DNA of 64,000 nucleotides from contig NZ_LDJO01000007.1 of NCBI RefSeq assembly GCF_001431595.1, positions 1-64,000 on the forward strand, read 5' to 3'. Origin of the DNA: Stenotrophomonas acidaminiphila. Lineage in GTDB: Bacteria; Pseudomonadota; Gammaproteobacteria; Xanthomonadales; Xanthomonadaceae. The notes under the pieces were generated by a model, which saw only the letters and a program-made list of their open reading frames with translations, had not been told where the DNA came from and searched no databases. The first letter of the stretch is position 1, and each line of letters opens with the position of its first letter. The position numbers and the translations under genes are program-made. This document shows positions 42,982-51,641 of the stretch, one piece after another.

Positions 42982-44205
42982 TCAGTTTCCAGGCAGGGTG
43001 ATCTTGCGGGTGAGCACGTCCAGCAGGTCGGTGCCATCCCAGACCGGATGGAAATCCAATGCGCGGCCGAACGGCACGATGCGGTCCAGCGCGCGGTTGC
43101 CAAGCTGGTCCAGCAGGGCGACCAGCGCCTCGCGGGAGAAGCCGTGCTGGACCAGGGTCTGGTCGCGGTCGTCCAGCTGCGGTGCGAGCTCGACGAGCGA
43201 ACCGAGCCGGACATCCACCACCAGCCCATGCCCGCTCTGCAGTTCGCGCAGCCGCCCGTCGGCACGCCCGGCATCCAGGGTCAGGGGGTAGTTGCCCAGG
43301 GCGCTGCCGGCATGCAGGCCCGGCGCCAGCGCCGCCATCAGGTGCGCGTCGGTGACCCGGGCCATCAGTGCGGCGGGCTCATCGGCGACCTGCCCGGACT
43401 GCGCACGCACGGCCGCCCAGAAGCGCGCGCGCGCGGCTTCCACCGTGTCCGCCGTGCCGACCCAGTACAACGTACGCGGCGAGGAGCAGGCCTGCTGGCC
43501 GAACCAGAGCACGTCGTTGATGAAGCGGTGCGCGAGCTGGCCCAGCTCGGCGTCGTCGCTGGCCGCGAGCGTGGCCGCATCGATGGCCGCCACCCCGAAC
43601 CGGTCGGGGAAGGCCAGTTCCAGCGCCAGCGGTGCCAGCGGCAGCGAGCGGATCTTGGCCACGGTCGCGTCGCCGCCCCAGATGATGCGCGCGTGGCACT
43701 GGCGCGACAGCAACGTGGTTGTCGCGTCGTCGTGCGGATAGGTCAGCAGCACGCTGCGCTGCAGGACGTCGTCGTGCAGGCCTTCGGCCCGCATCGCGTG
43801 CAGGATCGAGACGAGCGCCTCGCGCTGGGTGCTGGGCTTCTGCGACAGGCGCGCGACGTTGCGGTTGCCGGCAAGCACCGACATCAGCCAGGCGTAGGCG
43901 AACAGGACATCGACGTTGGCCGGCGCAAGGTGGAACACCAGCCCGCGCGCGAGCAGGTGTTCGTTGGCCGGCGATTGCAGGCGGCGCGAAAGGTGTTCCT
44001 GCGCGGCCGGCCGGAACCAGTGGGCCAGGGTGGCAAGCTCTGGATGGTCGCGCAGTACCGGCAGGGCGAACACCCGGCGCGCGAAGTCGGTCACGAAGGC
44101 CCGTGCCTGCGCACTGAACGGCGGCAGTGGCGCCAGCGCGGCGATGCGCGCCAGCTGCGCATCGAGCGGTGCGGTGCCGTCGACGGAAAACAGGATGCGG
44201 GTCAT
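42982..44205 (-). CDS. luxC: LuxC-family acyl-CoA/acyl-protein reductase
   Basis: This 407-residue member of the LuxC family is related to aldehyde dehydrogenases and reduces an enzyme-bound acyl group to an aldehyde with NADPH. The nucleophile is visible as Cys240 in the conserved WFGQQACSSP. The fold is supported by ANVDVLFAYAWLMSVLAGNRN, KPSTQREAL and a distal EPAALMARVTDAHLMA region. Its start overlaps the stop of luxE by 4 nt. There are no luciferase genes (luxAB) here, so it serves another pathway, probably glycan decoration. Substrate chain length is unknown. Confidence 0.88.
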   Translation of the reverse strand: MTRILFSVDGTAPLDAQLARIAALAPLPPFSAQARAFVTDFARRVFALPVLRDHPELATLAHWFRPAAQEHLSRRLQSPANEHLLARGLVFHLAPANVDVLFAYAWLMSVLAGNRNVARLSQKPSTQREALVSILHAMRAEGLHDDVLQRSVLLTYPHDDATTTLLSRQCHARIIWGGDATVAKIRSLPLAPLALELAFPDRFGVAAIDAATLAASDDAELGQLAHRFINDVLWFGQQACSSPRTLYWVGTADTVEAARARFWAAVRAQSGQVADEPAALMARVTDAHLMAALAPGLHAGSALGNYPLTLDAGRADGRLRELQSGHGLVVDVRLGSLVELAPQLDDRDQTLVQHGFSREALVALLDQLGNRALDRIVPFGRALDFHPVWDGTDLLDVLTRKITLPGN

Positions 44206-45305
44206 GCGTTCGGTACCGTCCTTGTGTCGCTGCAGCCACGTACTTCGACGTTCCTGATGCGGCCGAGCACGCCGAAATGCTTGCCCGGGCGCCCGCACCG
44301 GCAGTCGTCCTCGCCATGGATCACGCCCAGGTCCTCGGTGAGCAGGCTGTGCCCCGGATAGCTGCCGGGCAGCAGGCTCAGTACCTGTATCGCGCCGACG
44401 GTACCGTCGGCGACCGGGGCAAGATCCTTCAGGTCGCGGATGATGACGTCCGCATAGGCCGGTGCGTGCAGGTGCCCGTGCTCGCATTCGAAGAAGATCG
44501 ACCCGACCTGCTCGACCATGCCGTAGTAGTTGTGCACCCGATCAATGCCGAATGTGGTGGACAGCGCGGCCTTGTAGGCGGCGTTGTCGACCTTCTGCTC
44601 GTCCATCTTCTTCCAGCCACCGCCGTGCACCAGCATGCTGCCGGCCGGGAAACGCAGTTCGACCCCGTCGCGCCGCGCCGCCTGCACGAAGGATTGCCAG
44701 ACGATGAAGGTGAACCCGAACAGCAGCACCGGTTCCTCCGGCGCCCTGGACAGCCATTGCGCCAGGGCAACCCAGTCGGGCTGCAACTGCTCGTCAAGCA
44801 GATAGAGATGATCGCGGCCGAAGTTGGAGAAGCCCAGGATGCCGGCCGCGCGCGCGTTGAAGCGGCTGCGGTCGCGCAGGAAACTGTCGTCGTCGACCAC
44901 CAGCATGCGCATTCGGCGGTTGCCGGCGAAGTGCGAGAAGATCCGTGCCAAGGCACGGGTCTGCGCGCGCGCGGTGTCAGCATCGAGGAAGATGCGCGAT
45001 ACCGCCGCGCCGGTCGTGCCGCTGGAAACCAGCGTGCGCAGCACCTGGTCATCGGCGACGCTCTTGAGCTCCAGCTGCTTGAACAGGCGCACGGGCAGCC
45101 ACGGCAGCGCCTCCAGGCTGTCGGCCGCGCCACCCTGCCAGAGCGCGTCGAGCATCGCCGCGTAGGGTGCGCAATGCGCATGATGGTGGCGGGTGAGCGA
45201 CTGCAGCCCATGCAGCAGCCACTCGCGCTTGGCCTGGCGGTCCAGGCCGAAGACATCGACGTCCAGTGCGGCCGCGGCCAGCGGCGTCGCGGGTGCCATG
45301 TTCAC
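44202..45305 (-). CDS. luxE: LuxE-family acyl-protein synthetase
   Basis: A 367-residue member of the LuxE/PaaK-like adenylating group. LuxE activates a fatty acid as acyl-AMP, takes it on its own C-terminal cysteine and hands it to LuxC. The phosphate-binding loop is VSSGTTGAAVSRI, HNYYGMVEQVGSIFFE holds the adenylate-forming core, and a likely acyl-acceptor Cys358 lies in VRGCSDT near the C-terminus. The GTG at 45305 forms a GTGA overlap with the ligase gene and has AAGGAG 7 nt upstream; ATG 45299 is the alternative. Confidence 0.9.
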   Translation of the reverse strand: MNMAPATPLAAAALDVDVFGLDRQAKREWLLHGLQSLTRHHHAHCAPYAAMLDALWQGGAADSLEALPWLPVRLFKQLELKSVADDQVLRTLVSSGTTGAAVSRIFLDADTARAQTRALARIFSHFAGNRRMRMLVVDDDSFLRDRSRFNARAAGILGFSNFGRDHLYLLDEQLQPDWVALAQWLSRAPEEPVLLFGFTFIVWQSFVQAARRDGVELRFPAGSMLVHGGGWKKMDEQKVDNAAYKAALSTTFGIDRVHNYYGMVEQVGSIFFECEHGHLHAPAYADVIIRDLKDLAPVADGTVGAIQVLSLLPGSYPGHSLLTEDLGVIHGEDDCRCGRPGKHFGVLGRIRNVEVRGCSDTRTVPNA

Positions 45306-46696
45306 TTTCCGGCTCCTTCCCCGGCCAGCTGCCGGAGCGACGGATAATCGATCTTGCCGTTGGACAGCAGCGGCAAGGCCTCCAGGTGGATGCAGCGCAC
45401 CAGCCCGCCGAACAGCTTGTAGCGCGCCTGTACCAGGCGTCGCACCTCATCCGGCGGCGCAGCCTCGCCGCCATGGCTGAACACCACCAGGTCGTCGTCG
45501 CTGCCCGAGCAGGCGATCTGCCGGCCCAGCGCCGCCGACAGCATCGCTTCAACCTCGTCCAGGTTGACGCGGTTGCCGGACATCTTCAGGAAGCGCTTGG
45601 CGCGGCCGGTGATGTAGTGGAAGCCGTCGGCATCGACACGGGCCAGGTCGCCGGTGCGCAGCACGCCGTGCTGTTGGTCGGCAGCAGCCAGTTCGCCGCG
45701 CGAGGTGGCGTAGCCCATCATCACGTTGGGGCCTTCGTACACCAGCTCGCCGCTGTCGCCATCGACGTGCATGCGGCCGCCGGGGACCGGAATGCCGATG
45801 CTGCCGATCTTGTCCAGCAGGCGTTCCGGTGGCACGTAGCTGATCCGCGGGGATGCCTCGGTCTGGCCGTACATCACGAAGAACTGAAGGCCGTGGTCGC
45901 GTGCCGATTCGGCGAAATGCCGTACCAGTTCGTCGCGTAGGCGCCCGCCGGCCTGGGTCAGCATGCGCAGGCCCGGCAGTTGCAGTCGCGCCAGTCCCAT
46001 GCGCCGCAGGATCTCGTAGGTGGCCGGGACGCCCGAAAGCGAAGTGACGGCGTTGCCGCGCGCGGCTTCCCAGAACTCGCGCGTCATCAGGCTGTCCTCG
46101 CTGAGCACCACGCAGCCACCGCATGCGAGGTGGCTGTTGAGGATCGACATGCCGAAAGAGTAGGCCAGCGGCAGGGTGGTGATGGCACGGTCGTCGGCGG
46201 TCAGGCCCAGGTAGGCGACGATTGACGCGGCGTTGCTGGCCAGCCCCTGCGCGGACAGCCGCACCAGCTTCGACGAGCCGGTGCTGCCGGACGTGCTGAG
46301 CAGTAAGGCCAGTTCCGGGTGCGGCGCGGCGCCGGTGGCGGCGTCGCGGACGTGGATGCTCAGGCACCCGCCGGCATGCACGGTGGTGTATCCCCGTGGT
46401 GCCGGGCCGGGCAATGCGAGCCACTCGGGGGTGTAGCAGTCGACCAGGGCCGCGAGCAGCTCCGGGTCGGTATCGGCCTGCACCAGCAGCGGTACCTGGC
46501 GTGCGCTGCGCAGCGCACCCAGGTACAGCGCCACGGCCTCGATCGTGCTGGGCATCGCCAGGATGCCCATGCCACGGCCGCCCGGGAGCAGGCCGGCCAG
46601 GTCATCGGCCAGTCCGGCCAGTTCGCGGTAGCTGAGCGTGCGCGTCCCCTCGATCAGGGCCGTGTGCTCTCCATGGGGCAACTGCCAGAACCGCAC
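45302..46696 (-). CDS. AMP-forming acyl-CoA/acyl-ACP ligase
   Basis: A 464-residue ANL-superfamily ligase. It has A3 STSGSTGSSKLVRLS, A5 MYGQTEASPR, GYATSRGELAAA, RTGDLARVDADGFHYITGR, the hinge KRFLKMSGNRVNLDEVE and the catalytic lysine in LLSNGKIDYPSLR. All motifs look intact. It could load an acid onto CoA or directly onto the ACP encoded two genes upstream. Substrate is unknown. The start is a GTG directly after the SDR stop (TGAGTG). The protein is shorter than typical acyl-CoA synthetases, like ACP-directed ligases of secondary metabolism. Confidence 0.87.
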   Translation of the reverse strand: MRFWQLPHGEHTALIEGTRTLSYRELAGLADDLAGLLPGGRGMGILAMPSTIEAVALYLGALRSARQVPLLVQADTDPELLAALVDCYTPEWLALPGPAPRGYTTVHAGGCLSIHVRDAATGAAPHPELALLLSTSGSTGSSKLVRLSAQGLASNAASIVAYLGLTADDRAITTLPLAYSFGMSILNSHLACGGCVVLSEDSLMTREFWEAARGNAVTSLSGVPATYEILRRMGLARLQLPGLRMLTQAGGRLRDELVRHFAESARDHGLQFFVMYGQTEASPRISYVPPERLLDKIGSIGIPVPGGRMHVDGDSGELVYEGPNVMMGYATSRGELAAADQQHGVLRTGDLARVDADGFHYITGRAKRFLKMSGNRVNLDEVEAMLSAALGRQIACSGSDDDLVVFSHGGEAAPPDEVRRLVQARYKLFGGLVRCIHLEALPLLSNGKIDYPSLRQLAGEGAGK

Positions 46697-47443
46697 TCAG
46701 ACCACCATCTGCCCGTCGATGCCGATGACCTGGCCGGTGACGTAGGTCGATTGCCCGCCGAGCAGGAACGCGACCAGTTCGGCAACTTCCCGCGGCGTGC
46801 CGGCGCGGCCCATGCCGATCGACGCCACGCGCCTGGCATGGGCGGCTTCGGGCATGGCGCGGGTCATGTCGGTGTCGATGAACCCGGGCGAGACCGCGTT
46901 GACGCGGATCCCCTTGGCGGCCAGTTCCTTGGCGGCCGAACGCGTCGCCCCGACCAGGGCGGCCTTGCTGGCGGCATAGAGGCTCAGGCCCGCGGCGCCG
47001 TTGACGCCCATGATCGACACCAGGTTGACAATGCTGCCGCGCTGCGTGCGCGACATCAGACGCGCCGCGTACTGCATCGCCATCAGTGGCGCCTTCACGT
47101 TGATCGCGAGCACGCGGTCGATGTCCTCGGCGCGGATCATCCCGAGCAGGCCTTCGTGCAGGACGCCGGCATTGTTGACCAGGCCGTCGAGGCGGCCGAA
47201 GCGATTGAACACCTGTTTGAACAGCCCCGCCACCGCATCCGCGTCGGCCAGGTCGATCACCGCGACCATCGGCTCAGGCGCGCCGTGTGCGGACAGTTCC
47301 GTCGCCAGCACCTGCAGCGCTTCGCCGTCGCGCGCCGCCATCACCAGCTGCGCGCCCTGGGTGGCGAGCAGTTCGCAGATGGCCTTGCCTATGCCGCGCG
47401 AGGCACCGGTGACCAGGATGACGGGAGCGTCGGCGGTTCCCAT
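46697..47443 (-). CDS. FabG-like short-chain dehydrogenase
   Basis: A 248-residue SDR. The cofactor loop is TGASRGIG, NNAG is present, and the catalytic triad shows as Ser in NLVSIMGVNG, Tyr and Lys in YAASK. The C-terminal VTGQVIGIDGQMVV is typical of FabG. It probably reduces a 3-oxoacyl group on the ACP to 3-hydroxyacyl, or acts on a sugar. The housekeeping fabG is expected elsewhere, so this is a dedicated copy. It is 2 nt from the ACP gene. Confidence 0.87.
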   Translation of the reverse strand: MGTADAPVILVTGASRGIGKAICELLATQGAQLVMAARDGEALQVLATELSAHGAPEPMVAVIDLADADAVAGLFKQVFNRFGRLDGLVNNAGVLHEGLLGMIRAEDIDRVLAINVKAPLMAMQYAARLMSRTQRGSIVNLVSIMGVNGAAGLSLYAASKAALVGATRSAAKELAAKGIRVNAVSPGFIDTDMTRAMPEAAHARRVASIGMGRAGTPREVAELVAFLLGGQSTYVTGQVIGIDGQMVV

Positions 47444-47445
47444 CG

Positions 47446-47694
47446 TCAGAGCGCGGCGCCGTGCTTGCGCAGGATCTCGCGCGCCTTTCCTACCGAGCTC
47501 ATGTCGATCACGTCATCCATGTCGATCATCACGCCGAAGGCTTCTTCCAGCGCCGCAACCACCGACATGTGGGCAATCGAATCCCACTGCGGGATGGTGT
47601 TGTAGCGCAGCTCGTCGGTGACCTGGGCGGCGTCGATGCCCAGCACGCGGGCGAAAACGGCGACGACCTGGTCTTCGTGGGAGGGGTTGTTCAT
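47446..47694 (-). CDS. Dedicated acyl carrier protein
   Basis: An 82-residue acidic helical protein with the phosphopantetheine attachment Ser39 in PQWDSIAHMSVV. The motif is the D-S-I form seen in dedicated ACPs rather than the DSL of the fatty-acid AcpP. It would carry the acyl group used by the ligase, reductase and acyltransferase of the operon. The start overlaps the GNAT gene stop by 4 nt. Confidence 0.9.
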   Translation of the reverse strand: MNNPSHEDQVVAVFARVLGIDAAQVTDELRYNTIPQWDSIAHMSVVAALEEAFGVMIDMDDVIDMSSVGKAREILRKHGAAL

Positions 47695-48452
47695 AGGAAT
47701 TTCCGGAAACCAGTGAGGGAAGTGTTGAACTGGAAGCCAAGCCGCGCATACAGGTTGATGATGCCGGTGTTGGCAGCCGATACCAGCGTGGTGCAGCGCT
47801 GGATGTCGCGTGCGGCCAGCGATTCGAGCGCGGTTACCCACAGCGGCATCGCCAGCATCGCATACGGCGCTGCCGCGCCCGTGAGCAGGAGCTCGGCTCG
47901 GTGCGCATCGGCGTACACGCGCTCGGCATGGAAGCCGATGACGCGACCACGCGACTCGGCGGTGTAGGCAAGGCCGCCGTTGACCAGGTCCTCGATCCAG
48001 TTGGCGGTGCGCTTCCGCGCGTGCGCCGGATCGATCGCCGGATCCTCGAGGAAGCGGCCGTGGCCGAAGTCATCGTGGGCGATGCCGCGCAGCAGCGCGA
48101 TGTCGCTGGCGACGGCGGGGCGCAACGTCGGCAGCATGCCGCGCGGAACCGGCGGCAGGTTGCCCATGCCGCTGCGCGAAACGGTCAGCGAGGTCTCAAC
48201 GAACTGGAAGCCATCTGCCAGCAGCGCGCCACGCAGCAGGTGCGCATTGCCGTCGACGCGGCCGAACAGGTAGCGCACGCCCAGCCCATGGGCCCATCGT
48301 TCGGCCTCCACCAGCAGGTGCGACGCGCTGTCGGCGCTGTGTGCCTCGAAACCGGTGATCTCGGCGGTGGCGAAGCCCAGCGCGCGCTCGTCCCATGGGG
48401 TGAGCCGCGCCTGCAGCGTCGCGCCCTCGCGCTGGAGCGAAAGCTCAGCCAT
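47691..48452 (-). CDS. WecD-like GNAT N-acyltransferase
   Basis: A 253-residue protein with two GNAT-like halves arranged as in WecD. The N-terminal part has LTPWDERALGFATAEI. The C-terminal part has the VIGFHAERV beta strand, an AELLLTGAAAPYAMLAMPLW region in place of the classical acyl-CoA loop, and a VSAANTGIINLYARLGF core typical of GNATs. WecD acetylates dTDP-Fuc4N. Here the ACP and ligase nearby suggest a different acyl donor. It overlaps the GT2 gene by 8 nt. Confidence 0.8.
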   Translation of the reverse strand: MAELSLQREGATLQARLTPWDERALGFATAEITGFEAHSADSASHLLVEAERWAHGLGVRYLFGRVDGNAHLLRGALLADGFQFVETSLTVSRSGMGNLPPVPRGMLPTLRPAVASDIALLRGIAHDDFGHGRFLEDPAIDPAHARKRTANWIEDLVNGGLAYTAESRGRVIGFHAERVYADAHRAELLLTGAAAPYAMLAMPLWVTALESLAARDIQRCTTLVSAANTGIINLYARLGFQFNTSLTGFRKFL

Positions 48453-49413
48453 GCGGGGCCTCCGCGGTGGTGTCGGCGACGATGTAGTAGGGGCGCCGCT
48501 GCACGTTGCGGAACACCTGGCCGACGTACAGCCCGACCACGCCCATGGAGAACATCATCAGGCCGCCAATCAGCCAGATGGCGGCGATGATGGAGGTATA
48601 TCCCGCCACCTGGATGTCGCCGTCCCACCAGCGCAGCACGCTGATGGCGACCATCACGAAGGCGACCAGCGCGCAGAATATGCCGGTGCCGGCCACCATG
48701 CGCAGCGGCTTCTCGGAGTAGCCCAGCGCTATGTTCATGGCCAGTCGCAGCAGCCGGCGCAGGGTGTAGGACGACTCGCCCTGCGCGCGCTGCTGGTGGC
48801 GCACGGGCAGCTTGGCGGTGCGGAAGCCGGCCCACTTCACCATCAACGGGAACGAACGGTCGCGTTCGGGCATCGCGCAGACCGCGTCGATGACCTTGCG
48901 GTGGAAAATGCCGAAATTGGCGGTGGACGGATCCTGCGGCACGCCGGTAAGCCAGCCCAGGGTGGCGAAGAAGCCCCACGACGACAGCCGCTTGAGCGGC
49001 GTGTCCTGGCGTTCCACGCGCTGGGCGAAGACGACCTCGTAGTTCTCTTCCAGCGCCTTGCGGTACAGCCGCGGGATTTCCGCCGGCACATCCTGCAGGT
49101 CGCAGTCCATCACCACGGTCCAGCGCCCGGATGCGTGCTCGATGCCGGCGGAGATGGCCGAATGCTGGCCGAAGTTGCGTGACAGCCGCAGGCCGGTGAG
49201 CCATGCCCGGGTGGCCGCCAGTTCCTGGATGCGGCCCCAGGCCCCGTCTGGGCTGGCGTCGTCGACCAGGATCATCTCGAATGCGATATCCATGCCCGCC
49301 ACCGCGGCCTCCACCTGGTCGGCCAGTTCCTCCAGGCAGCCCACGCAGCCATAGACGGGAACGACCACCGACAGTTCGATTGGCAGCGTGAGGGGGACTG
49401 GAGCAGCGGTCAT
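48445..49413 (-). CDS. GT2 polyprenyl-phosphate glycosyltransferase (GtrB/ArnC type)
   Basis: A 322-residue family-2 glycosyltransferase with a catalytic domain (residues 12-235; LSVVVPVYGCVGCLEEL, VDDASPDGAWG, the metal-binding MDCDLQDVP) and two C-terminal transmembrane helices (about 243-265 and 278-303). This is the layout of enzymes that transfer a sugar from a nucleotide donor to undecaprenyl phosphate (ArnC, GtrB, DPM1). I chose ATG 49413 as the family start. It is the first gene of the ten-gene operon and faces etfA across about 160 bp. Confidence 0.9.
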   Translation of the reverse strand: MTAAPVPLTLPIELSVVVPVYGCVGCLEELADQVEAAVAGMDIAFEMILVDDASPDGAWGRIQELAATRAWLTGLRLSRNFGQHSAISAGIEHASGRWTVVMDCDLQDVPAEIPRLYRKALEENYEVVFAQRVERQDTPLKRLSSWGFFATLGWLTGVPQDPSTANFGIFHRKVIDAVCAMPERDRSFPLMVKWAGFRTAKLPVRHQQRAQGESSYTLRRLLRLAMNIALGYSEKPLRMVAGTGIFCALVAFVMVAISVLRWWDGDIQVAGYTSIIAAIWLIGGLMMFSMGVVGLYVGQVFRNVQRRPYYIVADTTAEAPHG

Positions 49414-49538
49414 GGAATGTAAGGCCTCGGCGCCATCGATCAATAAGGTCGGACCTGGGGGCGCGATGCCCTCGTCCGTGCGCAGACGGACCCAGCGACG
49501 CGAAAGTATAGGCGCCCGCGCAGGCGGGCGGCATGATG

Positions 49539-49568
49539 GTGGCGGCAACCGGTTGCGGCTGCCGCCAC
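49539..49568 (-). terminator. Hairpin downstream of etfA
   Basis: GTGGCGGC (49539-49546) pairs with GCCGCCAC (49561-49568), enclosing a second palindrome, GCAACCGGTTGC. It lies 9 nt after the etfA stop, without a T-run. Confidence 0.4.
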
Positions 49569-49576
49569 GCGCGGCG

Positions 49577-50512
49577 TCAGAGCGCCGCTTCCAGCTCGGG
49601 CAGGATGGCGAACAGGTCGCCGACCAGGCCGATGTCGGCCACTTCGAAGATCGGCGCGTCGCCGTCCTTGTTGATGGCCACGATGGTGCCGGCGTCCTTG
49701 ATGCCGGTCAGGTGCTGGATGGCACCGGAAATGCCCACGGCGATGTACAGCTCGGGTGCGATGATCTTGCCGGTCTGGCCGACCTGCATGTCGCTGGGCA
49801 CGTAGCCGGCGTCGACCGCGGCGCGCGAGGCGCCGACCGCGGCACCGAGCTTGTCGGCCAGCTGGTAGATCACCTTGAAGTTATCTTCCGAACCGACGCC
49901 GCGGCCGCCGGACACCACGCGCTTGGCGCTCTGCAGGTCCGGGCGGTCGCTCTTGCCGGCGGCCAGGCCGACGAAACGGGTGTGCGCGGGCAGCGCGACA
50001 TCGACGCTGATGGCTTCGACCGGGGCGCTGTTGCCCCTGGCCGCCTCCGGCCAGGAGGCGGCACGCACGGTGGCCACCACCACCTGGTCGGCCGGCACCT
50101 CGACGGTGATGATGGCGTTGCCGGCGTAGATCGGGCGCTTGAAGGTGTGCGCGCCGTCGACGGCCATCAGGTCGGAGACCTGGTTCACGCCCAGCAGCGC
50201 GGCAACCGCCGGCATCAGGTCCTTGCCGGTGGTGGTGGACGGGCCGAACACGTGGCTGTAGCCGGCGGCGGCCTTGGCGATCTGCGGGGCCTGGACCTGG
50301 GCCACGGCGTGCTGGTTGGCCGGGTTGGCGATGGTCAGCACCTTGCCGACACCGGCGATCTGCGCGGCTTCGGCGGCGATGACGGCCGGATCGGCGGCCA
50401 GCACCAGCACGTCGATGTCGCCACCGATGGCGGCCGCGGCCGAGACCGTCTTGGCCACGGCGCTGTTGAGCTTGCCGTCCAGGTGTTCGGCGATTACGAG
50501 AATTTTAGACAT
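49577..50512 (-). CDS. etfA: Electron transfer flavoprotein alpha subunit
   Basis: This 311-residue ETF alpha subunit carries the FAD site in its C-domain ([41 protein letters not shown] split across strands). With EtfB it passes electrons from acyl-CoA dehydrogenases to the respiratory chain. Its ATG at 50512 follows AAGGAAG. It lies 81 bp after etfB in the same operon. etfAB marks the far boundary of the LPS locus in Xanthomonas. Confidence 0.96.
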   Translation of the reverse strand: MSKILVIAEHLDGKLNSAVAKTVSAAAAIGGDIDVLVLAADPAVIAAEAAQIAGVGKVLTIANPANQHAVAQVQAPQIAKAAAGYSHVFGPSTTTGKDLMPAVAALLGVNQVSDLMAVDGAHTFKRPIYAGNAIITVEVPADQVVVATVRAASWPEAARGNSAPVEAISVDVALPAHTRFVGLAAGKSDRPDLQSAKRVVSGGRGVGSEDNFKVIYQLADKLGAAVGASRAAVDAGYVPSDMQVGQTGKIIAPELYIAVGISGAIQHLTGIKDAGTIVAINKDGDAPIFEVADIGLVGDLFAILPELEAAL

Positions 50513-50593
50513 CGGAACTTCCTTCAAATGGGGCGCAAGGCTTCGGCATTGGAAAGTCCGGCCATGTATGGCCGGGCTCCTGATCAGGGGTGA

Positions 50594-51340
50594 TCACAAG
50601 AGCCCCTTCTGCCTGAGTGCGGCCACCAGTTCGGCGGCGTCTTTCACCATCACGCCCTTGCTGCGCTTGGCCGGCGCGGCGTAGTGGGTGGTCTTGAAGG
50701 TGTCGGCGGCTTCGACCCCCAGGTCGGCCAGCTGCAGGGTTTCCAGCGGCTTGGCCTTGGCCTTCATGATGTCCGGCAGCTTGATGAAGCGCGGTTCGTT
50801 CAGGCGCAGGTCGGTGGTGATCACCGCCGGCAGTTCCACTTCCAGCGTCTCCAGGCCGGCGTCCACTTCGCGGGTGACCGTGGCCTTGCCGTCGGCGATC
50901 TCGACCCTGGAGGCGAACGTGGCCTGCGGGCGTGCCCACAGCGTGGCCAGCATCTGCCCGGTCTGGTTGGCATCGTCGTCGATGGCCTGTTTGCCGAGGA
51001 TGACCAGGTCCGGCTGTTCCTTTTCCACCAGCTTGAGCAGGGTGCGGGCGGCGGTCAGCGGCTGGATGGCCTGGTCGGTGACCACGTGGATGGCGCGGTT
51101 GGCGCCCATGGCCAGGCCGTTGCGCAGGTGCGCCTGGGCGTCGGCCGGGGCGATGGTGGCGACCACCACTTCGCTGGCGATGCCCTTGTCGCGCAGGCGC
51201 AGGGCTTCTTCCAGTGCGATTTCGTCGAACGGGTTGGGCGAGAGCTTGACGCCGTCGGTGACCACGCCGGAACCATCCGGCTTGACCTGAATGCGGACGT
51301 TGTAGTCCACCACGCGCTTGTACGCGACGAGGATTTTCAT
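50594..51340 (-). CDS. etfB: Electron transfer flavoprotein beta subunit
   Basis: This 248-residue ETF beta subunit binds AMP and partners EtfA. Motifs include MKILVAYKRVVDYN, LSPNPFDEIALEEALRLRDK and LVILGKQAIDDDANQTGQ. The length is normal for the family. It is divergent from rmlB across 301 bp. Confidence 0.96.
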   Translation of the reverse strand: MKILVAYKRVVDYNVRIQVKPDGSGVVTDGVKLSPNPFDEIALEEALRLRDKGIASEVVVATIAPADAQAHLRNGLAMGANRAIHVVTDQAIQPLTAARTLLKLVEKEQPDLVILGKQAIDDDANQTGQMLATLWARPQATFASRVEIADGKATVTREVDAGLETLEVELPAVITTDLRLNEPRFIKLPDIMKAKAKPLETLQLADLGVEAADTFKTTHYAAPAKRSKGVMVKDAAELVAALRQKGLL

Positions 51341-51641
51341 GTGCTGCGGGATCCTTCGGTTGCAGGGGGCCGGCGCCAGTGCCGGACAGATGAAGGCCCG
51401 ATTCTAGCGGGTGGGGAAGTCCCGTGCGAATGCGTATGGATGTGGTCGCCCTGCGTCCACGCAACTGCGCCTGTCCCCCCGCTGGCGGACCATCGCCAGC
51501 CTGCGTCCGGATGTACATGCGTCGCCCGGTGTTCAGTGGCGGCAAAGGTGGCGAGGCGGGGCTGCCTGTATCCTGTGCCGCCTGGAGCAAGCCTCGGATC
51601 GCGGAGATCCGGGCAAATGGACGTCACAGGAGACAAGAATA
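51341..51641. other. Divergent promoter region of etfBA and rmlBACD
   Basis: I found no gene. A TAGAAT hexamer on the minus strand (51401-51406) could be the etfB -10 element. AGGAG at about 51628 serves rmlB. No convincing -35 elements or operators are visible. Confidence 0.45.

Noticed and set aside
31589-49413. Insertion sequences or integrase genes that would mark horizontal transfer of the O-antigen region
   Set aside because: No transposase-like gene, terminal inverted repeat or target duplication was seen; composition difference is the only sign.
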